Assembly: GCA_036005125.1 (NCBI GenBank)
Contig: DASYQV010000151.1
Span: forward strand, 1 to 5,094
DNA length: 5,094 nucleotides
DNA from: DASYQV01 sp036005125
Lineage (GTDB): Bacteria; Acidobacteriota; Vicinamibacteria; Vicinamibacterales; UBA2999
Direction: 5' to 3'
Shown one piece after another: positions 1 to 5,094 of this stretch. The notes beneath the pieces were generated by a model. The model saw only the letters and a list, made by a program, of their open reading frames with translations, was not told where the DNA came from and made no database searches. Numbering within the stretch: position 1 is the stretch's first letter; each line of letters starts with the position of its first letter. The position numbers and the translations under genes are program-made.

Positions 1-387
1 AGCGGCAAAATCATGCCACACTGTCGCGCGCGCCGTCACCAGAACCGCCGCGGCGCCCGCTCTGTTCCGTGCGCCCTCGCGAAGATGGCGGCAGCAGCCA
101 CTATGGCCGCGGCGCAGTCACCATGACGGCGGCGCAGTCACCATGACGGCGGCGCAGCGACCATGACCAGGTCCGCCCAGCGGAAAATCGCGGCCAGTCT
201 CTGGTCCCGCCAATGTCATGGTTGCGGATCGGGTCACTATTTTTGAAGCCCTGCGCGATCGTACGGCTCGCCTGGACCCACCGCTAAGACGCGTGTTTCG
301 CTACGAACGGCGCCAGCACGATGTCGCAGTCGAAGCACGAACCCACAACCTCGGCCTGTGGTCGGCGGCGGATTGAGAGGGCGTCAG
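1..387. other. Stretch without a convincing gene, downstream of the PIN toxin
   Basis: No open frame here has both a plausible ribosome binding site and a recognisable protein. The left third is very GC-rich and contains the 20-bp tandem repeat at 100-170. The right part (about 215-380) is less GC-rich and includes a short T-run near 240. A 52-codon plus-strand frame (218-376) and a short minus-strand frame crossing the vapC stop are open, but neither has a Shine-Dalgarno sequence or a family I recognise. The region could be degraded mobile-element or intergenic sequence. I saw no tRNA, no clear rho-independent terminator and no CRISPR array. Confidence 0.6.
100..170. repeat. 20-bp tandem repeat, about 3.5 copies
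   Basis: Units begin at 100, 120 and 140, and a partial unit covers 160-170. The consensus is ACCATGACGGCGGCGCAGTC. The unit at 120-139 matches it exactly. The unit at 100-119 differs at about three positions, and the unit at 140-159 differs only in its last two bases. A more degenerate copy may lie just upstream (about 82-99). The units are contiguous with no spacers, so this is not CRISPR. The period is not a multiple of three, so the array does not encode a protein repeat in one frame. Reiterated 20-bp sites are known near the ends of some insertion sequences (IS21 family), but no transposase is visible here, so a role as protein-binding sites is only a possibility. Confidence 0.8.
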
Positions 388-810
388 TCACGATGCCGTC
401 CACGGATCCACGACCGGAACCTTTAAATCGGCAAAGTGTCGCACGTTGCGCGTAGCCAGCGTGGCGCGCCGCGCGAGAGCGATGCCCGCGATTTGCGTGT
501 CGCGCAGGTCCGCGGGACGTCCGGCTCGCTGTCGATCCGCGGGAAGCGCGGCTGCCGACGTGGCCGCAGCGACGTCGAAATCCAGCACGCGGTTGTCCAG
601 ATCGTCCTCGAGCAACCGCGCAAACGCCGTCTCAAGGGCGCGCTTCCGTCGGCCTTGCGGCATCACGCCGAGGCCAAGGCGCGCCTCGAATACCGTGATG
701 CTGGTGATCCACACCGATTCGGCGGGTTGGCGATCGAGCCACGCCACGACCGGCGGATCAGGCACGGTCCGCATCAGCGCCGACAGGACGTTGGTGTCCA
801 GGATGATCAT
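388..810 (-). CDS. vapC: FitB/VapC-family PIN-domain ribonuclease toxin, without antitoxin
   Basis: A complete 140-residue PIN-domain protein, the normal length for type II toxin-antitoxin VapC/FitB RNases, which cut RNA with a metal-dependent acidic site. It opens with MIILDTNVLSALM. The expected acidic residues are at D5, E42 (in VFEARLG) and D104 (in RDTQIAGIA). The fourth site is N122 in TRNVRHF, a common variant, and the protein ends in the usual VPVVDPW. It therefore looks catalytically intact. The ATG at 810 is chosen because the family starts exactly there; AGGTG lies nine bases upstream. The frame is also open upstream into the receptor remnant, with a TTG at 1326 as one possible earlier start, so an annotation pipeline could report a 312-residue hybrid. 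No vapB/fitA-like antitoxin precedes or follows it within the window. The family call is strong. Whether it is expressed, and whether it is toxic in this form, is unknown. Confidence 0.88.
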   Translation of the reverse strand: MIILDTNVLSALMRTVPDPPVVAWLDRQPAESVWITSITVFEARLGLGVMPQGRRKRALETAFARLLEDDLDNRVLDFDVAAATSAAALPADRQRAGRPADLRDTQIAGIALARRATLATRNVRHFADLKVPVVDPWTAS

Positions 811-1350
811 TTGATTCGGCACCTGGTTCAACATCACGTATTGGATGTTGTCGTTGATCTGGGTGCCCAGATTGTGGATTCCCTCCATCAGCACCATCCC
901 ACCCTTGAACGCGTGGGAGCCCGTCACGTAGGAGAGGGAGGCTCGCTGTGTGTACCGGTCGCTGTCCTTCGGGCCGCCCAGATTGGTGTTGGAGTTGTAC
1001 AGGAAGTTCGTCGTCTGCTCCAGAACGGGAATATCGTGCGGCCCGACACCAGGGTTGGGTGGCCCCGGCCAATGGGTGATGGCCGCGCCGCCGCTGACCT
1101 CGAGCAGCAGTTTGTTGGTCCGGACGGAGTTCCACGTGGCCTGAAAGATCCCCATCGGCCAGAAGTTGTACCAGTACATAGCTTCCGGCGCGGCGAATTC
1201 GCCTCGATGCACGTAATTGTGCTGGGGCTCGATATGGAAATTGAACTTGTCCTTCTGTGTGGCCTGCCACGTCAACCGCAACGAGCCGGCCTCCAACTCG
1301 TCGTCTCGATATCCCGGCCGACTCAAATCCGGCGTGTAGAAAGGCGACCC
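811..1350 (-). pseudogene. TonB-dependent receptor barrel fragment, continuation beyond the TAG, 3'-truncated
   Basis: These 180 codons follow the TAG at 1351-1353 in exactly the same frame and read as continuous outer-membrane receptor sequence. They start with GSPFYTPDLSRPGYRDDELE and include LRLTWQATQKDKFNF, FQATWNSVRTNKLLLEVSGG and ASLSYVTGSHAFKGGM, and end in VMLNQVPNQ. The alternating polar and aromatic pattern, with Tyr/Trp-rich strands, fits a beta-barrel. Homologues of this receptor class, as I remember them, carry a similar 'GVPNQ' phrase about midway and then continue for several hundred residues. Here the sequence passes directly into the PIN toxin, so the second half of the barrel and the C-terminal strand are absent. 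No other stop or frameshift is present, so the damage seems recent. A product of this piece alone could not form a complete barrel. Confidence 0.8.
820..824 (-). promoter_or_regulatory. Possible ribosome binding site for the PIN toxin
   Basis: The minus strand reads AGGTG, followed by nine bases and then the ATG at 810. This spacing is good for a Shine-Dalgarno sequence. The bases also encode the receptor residues just before VPNQ, so the match may be chance. If functional, it would allow the toxin to be made as a separate protein despite being in frame with the receptor remnant. Confidence 0.35.
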
Positions 1351-2331
1351 CTAGGTCTTGTTGAAGTAAATGCCGGCGAGCTGATTCTGGCTCGCCGTGT
1401 ACCGCCCCGCGATGAAGTACCACAACTTGTCCTGCTTGATCGGCCCGCCCACGAATCCGTCGACGGAGCGGAGGTATCGCAATCCGTTCACCGACGTCAG
1501 ACCGCGTGCGCGCAGATCGTCGGTCAGGTTGTCGCTTTGCAGGCTGCTGTTGGCGAAAGCGCCTGAAATGCTCGCGCTGACCGAATTGCCGCCGCTCTTG
1601 GGGATATGGTTCACGCGGACGCCGGCGGCATCGCTCTCCGCCAGCCCGCCGCCGGTCTCGACGGTCCATTGGTCGATGGTGGCCGGACTGACGATCGGTC
1701 CGGTGCACGAGGCACAGTCCATATCGGTGATCCGCATCCCGTCGTAGGCGGTCGTCCCGCCGCTCTTGCCGTGAAAGGTCACGTTGAGCACGCTGGACAT
1801 CGAATAGGCGCCGGCCGATCCGCCGACATTGACCTGCCCCGCCATGCCGGGCGTGATTATTCCGATGTTCGAGAGGGTCACCGTACTGGACGGCAACGCC
1901 GTGAGCACCTCGCGCGAGACCACGACCTGCTGTCTGGTGTTCTGCGTGTCGACGAGCGGGCTGGCGCCGGTCACCGTGATGGTCTCTTCGAGCGCGCCGA
2001 CCCTCATCTCGGCGTTCACGGTCGCGGTGAACCCGGCGGTGAGCGCAATGCCCTCCCGCCTGACCGTCGTGAAGCCCGGCAGAGTAAAGGTCACGGTGTA
2101 GCTGCCCGGTCGTAGATCGACCACGTTGTAGCGCCCCTCACCATCCGTGATCACGGTTCGTACCTTCTCGATCAACGCTGGACTCGAGGCTTCCACCGTG
2201 ACGCCAGGCGGCACCCCACCCGACGCGTCCGTCACCACTCCCGCGATCCCGCTCGCTTGCTGCGCCGAGGCCAGGGCTGGCCATAACAGCAACAGCAGCA
2301 CAACTGTGCCTGCCTGTGTTCGTCTCATCAT
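1351..2331 (-). CDS. TonB-dependent receptor, N-terminal part (regulatory-like and plug domains), ended by in-frame TAG
   Basis: Encodes 326 residues. Residues 1-23 are a signal peptide (MMRRTQ, then a Val/Leu-rich core and a cut after ASA before QQ). Residues about 27-115 form a carboxypeptidase-regulatory-like beta-sandwich (SGIAGVVTDASGGVPPGVTV, DGEGRYNVVDLRPGSYTVTF). Residues about 116-250 are plug-like (EETITVTGASPLVDTQNTRQ, LPSSTVTLSNI, YDGMRITDMD), and the first barrel strands follow (GFVGGPIKQDKLWYFIAGRY). Full receptors of this kind import large substrates such as siderophores or glycans using TonB energy, and are usually about 900-1,100 residues. This one stops at YFNKT-TAG, and the frame then resumes as receptor sequence. 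A CAG-to-TAG change is the simplest cause. The ATG at 2331 is preferred over a GTG at 2361 because AGGGAG lies nine bases upstream and the signal peptide then starts correctly. C206 and C209 form an unusual CASC motif in the plug. As it stands, the product cannot make a pore. Confidence 0.85.
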   Translation of the reverse strand: MMRRTQAGTVVLLLLLWPALASAQQASGIAGVVTDASGGVPPGVTVEASSPALIEKVRTVITDGEGRYNVVDLRPGSYTVTFTLPGFTTVRREGIALTAGFTATVNAEMRVGALEETITVTGASPLVDTQNTRQQVVVSREVLTALPSSTVTLSNIGIITPGMAGQVNVGGSAGAYSMSSVLNVTFHGKSGGTTAYDGMRITDMDCASCTGPIVSPATIDQWTVETGGGLAESDAAGVRVNHIPKSGGNSVSASISGAFANSSLQSDNLTDDLRARGLTSVNGLRYLRSVDGFVGGPIKQDKLWYFIAGRYTASQNQLAGIYFNKT

Positions 2332-2340
2332 GGCTCTCGT

Positions 2341-2346
2341 CTCCCT
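2341..2346 (-). promoter_or_regulatory. Ribosome binding site deciding the receptor start
   Basis: AGGGAG on the minus strand, nine bases before the ATG at 2331 (a second ATG follows directly). It supports this start over the in-frame GTG at 2361, which would put ten charged and polar residues ahead of the signal peptide. Confidence 0.65.
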
Positions 2347-2407
2347 TGACGTGAGCTTCACGCGGTATCAGCCGGAAGATTGCGTTGCGGCGGTGAAGCT
2401 CGGCGGC

Positions 2408-2413
2408 ATACTA
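2408..2413 (-). promoter_or_regulatory. Weak candidate -10 box ahead of the receptor gene
   Basis: TAGTAT on the minus strand matches the sigma-70 -10 consensus at four of six positions and sits about 77 bases before the receptor start, in the 131-base gap after the pentahaem cytochrome gene. No good -35 box is visible at the right distance. The receptor may instead be transcribed through from the cytochrome genes. Confidence 0.2.
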
Positions 2414-2417
2414 CACC

Positions 2418-2436
2418 GGAACCCGTACCGGCTTCC
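2418..2436 (-). terminator. Possible hairpin downstream of the pentahaem cytochrome gene
   Basis: The minus strand can fold GGAAGCC / GGTAC loop / GGGTTCC, a seven-pair stem with one G-G mismatch, starting 26 bases after the stop codon at 2463. No U-run follows, so it is not a canonical intrinsic terminator. It could slow or end transcription, stabilise the cytochrome mRNA 3' end, or be chance in GC-rich sequence. Confidence 0.25.
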
Positions 2437-2462
2437 GCAGGGCTGCTCGGAGGGAGCTGCGG

Positions 2463-4103
2463 TCAGCGCGCGGCGGCGCGGCCCCGCGCCAGGACTTCCG
2501 CGGATTGTGAGGACATCGATTCGAAGTACGACACGAAGCGTTCGGTCTCTCTGGTGCGGTAGGGGCGTAGATTCTGTGCCCACCGGAACGCGATCGGCTG
2601 ATACCAGAGCTCCGCATCAATGCTGAACGGACCGGCGGCGCCCGCGATCTCGACCGAGTAGCGGATCCGATCACCGCCGCCGCGGAAGTCGGCGTCCTGT
2701 GCGGCGCCGCCCTGCACCGCGATGTCGGCCTCGACGGTCGACTTGTCGAAGCCGTCCGGCAGCAGCCGATTGTCTTTGACGAAGCGCACGCCGGTGAGCA
2801 ACCCCGTGGTCACGCGACCGCCGGCATCCGCCATGACTGACTCGTAGATCTGCACCTGGTCCGCGCGGCGGATTTCGGCGTAGTGCGGCTCATAGGTTGC
2901 CGCGTCGACGTCGGCGTCGTTTCCCTCAATCTGGCCGTCTTTCTTCAGCGCCCCTGACTCGAACACCGGGCGCCCCGCGCCGTCGCGCACCAGCACGTGG
3001 AGCCAGACGCGACGCGATGGATATCCCGTCGGCAGCTTGTGACCCGCACGGTTCTTCACCGCGACGTCGAACTCGAGCCGTCCCCCCGATGTTCGGACCG
3101 GGTCAATCGCGATCTCCGCGGTTTCCGACTGCAGGAACTGGACGGTCTTTCTTGCTGCCACGTCGAGATCGCTCGACGGCGCTTCCACTCCGAGCTCCGC
3201 ACGGAACCTGTTCAGCAGACGCTGCATGAAAAAGTTGCCGCCGCGAAATGCGTGGCGAGCCAGCCCCATGCGCGGTTCTCCGAGGACCGACGCGATCCGC
3301 GTCGCGTCCTCCACCACGGGCATGTGGCATGACTGGCACCCGCGCTCCTCGCGGTAGGCGCTCTGGCGCCACTCCAGAAACGGCATCTGCTCCGGTAGCT
3401 CGCCAACAGTCTGGCCGCCCGCCCCGCGCGCGTGCGTGTAGAGGGTGTGGCAGGTAGCGCAGAGCTCTGACTGCCGAACGTGCTCGGCCTCGGCCGGCTT
3501 GAAGCCGCTTGCCGAATGCATGATGGTCGCTCTGCCCGTGTCGATCTCGAAGGGACCGAAGATCGGCCGGGGCTTCGCCGGGATGCGGTCCACGACGAAA
3601 CCACCCGTGAAGCTCGCCCGCGTCCCCAGCGTCTCGCGTGTGATCTGATGGCAAAGCGTGCACGAGACTCCATCGGCTGCGAGCGCGTCGTCAAGCGACG
3701 CGCCCTGTTTGAACGGCAGGTGGGCGAACACTTTTCCGCGGCGGCCGGCCGCCCTCGCATCAGCCCGGGACATCGGCATGTGGCAGATGGAGCATTCGTC
3801 CTCGGTGTCGTCTTTTGCCGAAGGGTGATCGATCGTTTCGCGGCGAACCGCTGCCTGCCAGTACGGATCCCTCGACGAGTTGGCCATCATCGAGGCGCGC
3901 CAGCTCGATCCGATCGAGACGTCCTCGCCGGTTGCCGTCGTGAGACCGTTGTGACACGCGATGCAGTCGTGGGACGTCTGGAAGACCGAGGCGCTGTGAG
4001 GATCCGGTCGTGTGGACGGTCCGGCCGCCTCGTGAGCGGGAACGGCGAGGATGGAGACCGATCCAATCGAGACCAGCGAGAACAGCAACCGCCGGAACGT
4101 CAT
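2463..4103 (-). CDS. Exported pentahaem c-type cytochrome with beta-rich C-terminal domain
   Basis: Encodes 546 residues from the ATG at 4103. Residues 1-28 are a signal peptide (MTFRRLLFSLVSIGSVSILA, then VPAHEA), placing the protein in the periplasm or on the outer surface. Five CXXCH haem sites are visible: CIACH 47-51, CSICH 104-108, CTLCH 148-152, CATCH 215-219 and CQSCH 256-260. Histidines at about 93, 196, 208, 224 and 284 are candidate second axial ligands. The haem part resembles the cytochrome c554-like multihaem group of electron carriers. Residues about 335-515 contain no haem and look beta-rich, with the marked phrase NRAGHKLPTGYPSRRVWLHV at 351-370 and KDNRLLPDGF near 443; I recall the same phrases in multihaem cytochromes of Geobacter-like and acidobacterial genomes. 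The gene follows the cytochrome-barrel gene directly: its ATG is two bases after that stop, and an alternative ATG at 4115 would overlap it by ten bases. Translation is probably coupled. Substrate and partner are not shown by the sequence. Confidence 0.9.
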   Translation of the reverse strand: MTFRRLLFSLVSIGSVSILAVPAHEAAGPSTRPDPHSASVFQTSHDCIACHNGLTTATGEDVSIGSSWRASMMANSSRDPYWQAAVRRETIDHPSAKDDTEDECSICHMPMSRADARAAGRRGKVFAHLPFKQGASLDDALAADGVSCTLCHQITRETLGTRASFTGGFVVDRIPAKPRPIFGPFEIDTGRATIMHSASGFKPAEAEHVRQSELCATCHTLYTHARGAGGQTVGELPEQMPFLEWRQSAYREERGCQSCHMPVVEDATRIASVLGEPRMGLARHAFRGGNFFMQRLLNRFRAELGVEAPSSDLDVAARKTVQFLQSETAEIAIDPVRTSGGRLEFDVAVKNRAGHKLPTGYPSRRVWLHVLVRDGAGRPVFESGALKKDGQIEGNDADVDAATYEPHYAEIRRADQVQIYESVMADAGGRVTTGLLTGVRFVKDNRLLPDGFDKSTVEADIAVQGGAAQDADFRGGGDRIRYSVEIAGAAGPFSIDAELWYQPIAFRWAQNLRPYRTRETERFVSYFESMSSQSAEVLARGRAAAR

Positions 4104-4105
4104 GA

Positions 4106-5094
4106 CTATCGCCATCCCGACAGGAAACCGCCGTCGAACCAGTCCCACAGCAGGTATGCCACGACCTCGCTGTGGCGCTCCTCGCGCTGGGTGAGCGGGA
4201 TGCGTACGCCGGCGTTGACGATCACGTGCTGTCGCTTGCTCAGCGTCACCTGCATTTGCGGGACCACATCCCACTCGATGGGCATTCGATTGGTCAGCTC
4301 GCGTGCGCCGAGCACCTCGATCATCGGAGACCAGCTTCGTCCGATGCCGCCTTCGAAGAAGCTCTTGCCCGCCGTTGCCCTCCAGAAGGCTTCCTTTGCC
4401 GCGCCGACTCGCCCGGCCGGCACCTCGAGCCCCGTCTGCAGGTGCAGAAAACCGTTCGACGGCAGGATCTGGCCCACGGCCACGAATGGTTCGACGACAC
4501 TGAACCCCTTTCCCAGGCCGCTACGCTCGCTGCCAGTGGGCACGCTGAGCTCGCCGCCGGCACTGATGATGCTCCCGCTGTCGAGGCTGTGAAACATCAC
4601 GTGCTTGACCGCCACGGCCAAATCGCCGAGTCCGCCGTGCCATCCTCCAGCGTTGACATCCTGCATCTCGAAGGGCACGACGGCTTCGACCTGCGTCCGG
4701 GAACCAAGCCGGCGTTCGTACACGAACTCGTTGCGGACGCCGCGCCGGGCGGCGCCGATCATCCAGACCGCCTCGTTCTCGGGAAACGCTTTTTCGGTGA
4801 CGAGCGGTCGCGGCAGGTTGAGCTCGCCGCGCGGCCAGTTCTTGTTCGTACAGAACGTCCGGACGTGCCCGAGGATTTTCAGGATGTCCTCGTCCGACAA
4901 GGCGTCGCCGAACGCAGGCATCCGGCGGTCGAACGCCCGCACGGGGCCACCGCGCGCGATGATGGCCAGCCAGTCTGCATCCTGCTCGGGCGTGGCGTAG
5001 GCGCAGTCGGTGAAGTCGGGCAGTGGTGTGTCGAAGCCGACGGTGTCCTGTGGCTGGCCGGTACCGTCTTTTCCGTGGCAGGCGACGCAGGCTG
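4106..5094 (-). CDS. Cytochrome c fused to a beta-barrel (MetA-like) domain, 5' end outside the window
   Basis: The frame is open to the right edge, so the start and any signal peptide lie outside. The visible 329 codons begin with a class I cytochrome c domain: the haem site CVACH at 5075-5089, then HGKDGTG, DADWLAIIARGG, and the methionine ligand in RRMPAFGDALSDEDILKIL (Met codon 4919-4921). After a short proline-containing linker (ELNLPRPLVTEKAFPENEAV) come about 230 residues of alternating strands, including GGLGDLAVAVKHVMF and ELSVPTGSERSGLGKGF. The PTG-GLGKG pattern resembles the PF13557 'MetA-pathway' transporter or porin-like family. The C terminus (VVAYLLWDWFDGGFLSGWR) lacks the usual final Phe. 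A redox domain joined to a barrel suggests electron transfer at or across the outer membrane, supported by the coupled pentahaem cytochrome gene downstream. The cytochrome call is firm. The barrel call is moderate, and the electron-conduit role is inference. A shorter start at GTG 4942 would split the haem domain and is wrong. Confidence 0.85.
   Translation of the reverse strand, partial: ACVACHGKDGTGQPQDTVGFDTPLPDFTDCAYATPEQDADWLAIIARGGPVRAFDRRMPAFGDALSDEDILKILGHVRTFCTNKNWPRGELNLPRPLVTEKAFPENEAVWMIGAARRGVRNEFVYERRLGSRTQVEAVVPFEMQDVNAGGWHGGLGDLAVAVKHVMFHSLDSGSIISAGGELSVPTGSERSGLGKGFSVVEPFVAVGQILPSNGFLHLQTGLEVPAGRVGAAKEAFWRATAGKSFFEGGIGRSWSPMIEVLGARELTNRMPIEWDVVPQMQVTLSKRQHVIVNAGVRIPLTQREERHSEVVAYLLWDWFDGGFLSGWR

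Noticed and set aside
100..170. CRISPR array
   Set aside because: Units are contiguous without spacers, are only 20 bp, and there are no cas genes in the window.
218..376. 52-codon plus-strand frame starting MVADRVTIFEALRD
   Set aside because: No Shine-Dalgarno sequence, mixed codon use, convergent with the toxin gene, and no family recognised. Too weak to call.
1351..1353. TAG read as pyrrolysine or as a reassigned codon
   Set aside because: The receptor family has no reason to carry pyrrolysine. Three other genes here end in standard stops, including TAG for the cytochrome-barrel gene, and a CAG-to-TAG change is simpler.
436..1566. 376-codon open frame on the plus strand
   Set aside because: It lies wholly antisense to the PIN toxin and receptor, and its Arg/His/Gly-rich, low-complexity translation is typical of a shadow frame in GC-rich DNA.
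758..1708. 316-codon minus-strand frame overlapping the receptor
   Set aside because: Its translation is Arg/Gln/Gly-rich with no domain, while the overlapping frame reads as clear receptor sequence across the same bases.
4104..4274. N-terminal extension of the pentahaem cytochrome to an earlier start at 4274
   Set aside because: It would overlap the upstream gene by about 170 bases and place an Arg-rich stretch ahead of a clear signal peptide. The ATG at 4103 (or 4115) fits far better.
3480..4592. 370-codon plus-strand frame
   Set aside because: Antisense to both cytochrome genes, whose haem motifs show the real frame. The translation has no recognisable family.
4106..4942. GTG at 4942 as the start of the cytochrome-barrel gene
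   Set aside because: The same frame continues to the window edge and contains the CVACH haem site. Starting at 4942 would cut the haem domain and keep only the methionine-ligand half.

Overview
The window looks like a high-GC bacterial chromosome fragment. All supported genes lie on the minus strand, so they read from right to left. The TonB-dependent receptor has an N-terminal carboxypeptidase-regulatory-like domain with phrases such as 'VEASSPALIEKVRTV' and 'EETITVTGASPLVDTQN'. These are typical, from memory, of the very large receptor families of Acidobacteriota, especially Vicinamibacteria. With the multihaem cytochrome beside it, this suggests a soil or sediment acidobacterium. That placement is inference, not proof.

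Right part (4106-5094 and 2463-4103/4115): two genes arranged as an operon. The first enters from the right edge. It encodes a monohaem class I cytochrome c domain (CVACH haem site, MPAF methionine ligand) joined in one polypeptide to a beta-barrel-like domain resembling the PF13557 (MetA-like) transporter family. The second starts within a few bases of its stop and encodes an exported protein with five CXXCH haem sites followed by a beta-rich C-terminal domain. Together they could form a periplasm-to-outer-membrane electron-transfer module. The fused cytochrome-barrel plan recalls the Cyc2 iron oxidases in architecture only.

Middle part (811-2331): a TonB-dependent receptor gene that is broken twice. 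It has a good ribosome binding site, signal peptide, regulatory-like domain and plug. An in-frame TAG stops it at 1351-1353. The same frame then continues for 180 recognisable receptor codons and is cut off at a conserved-looking 'VPNQ'.

Left part (388-810): immediately after VPNQ, in the same frame and without a spacer, a complete FitB/VapC-type PIN-domain ribonuclease toxin begins at its own ATG. No antitoxin gene is present. The receptor's 3' half and the toxin's usual upstream partner are both missing, as expected if a deletion or recombination joined the two loci, or if the assembly is chimeric.

Far left (1-387): no convincing gene. It holds about 3.5 copies of a 20-bp tandem repeat (100-170) and otherwise unexplained sequence, possibly debris of a mobile element.
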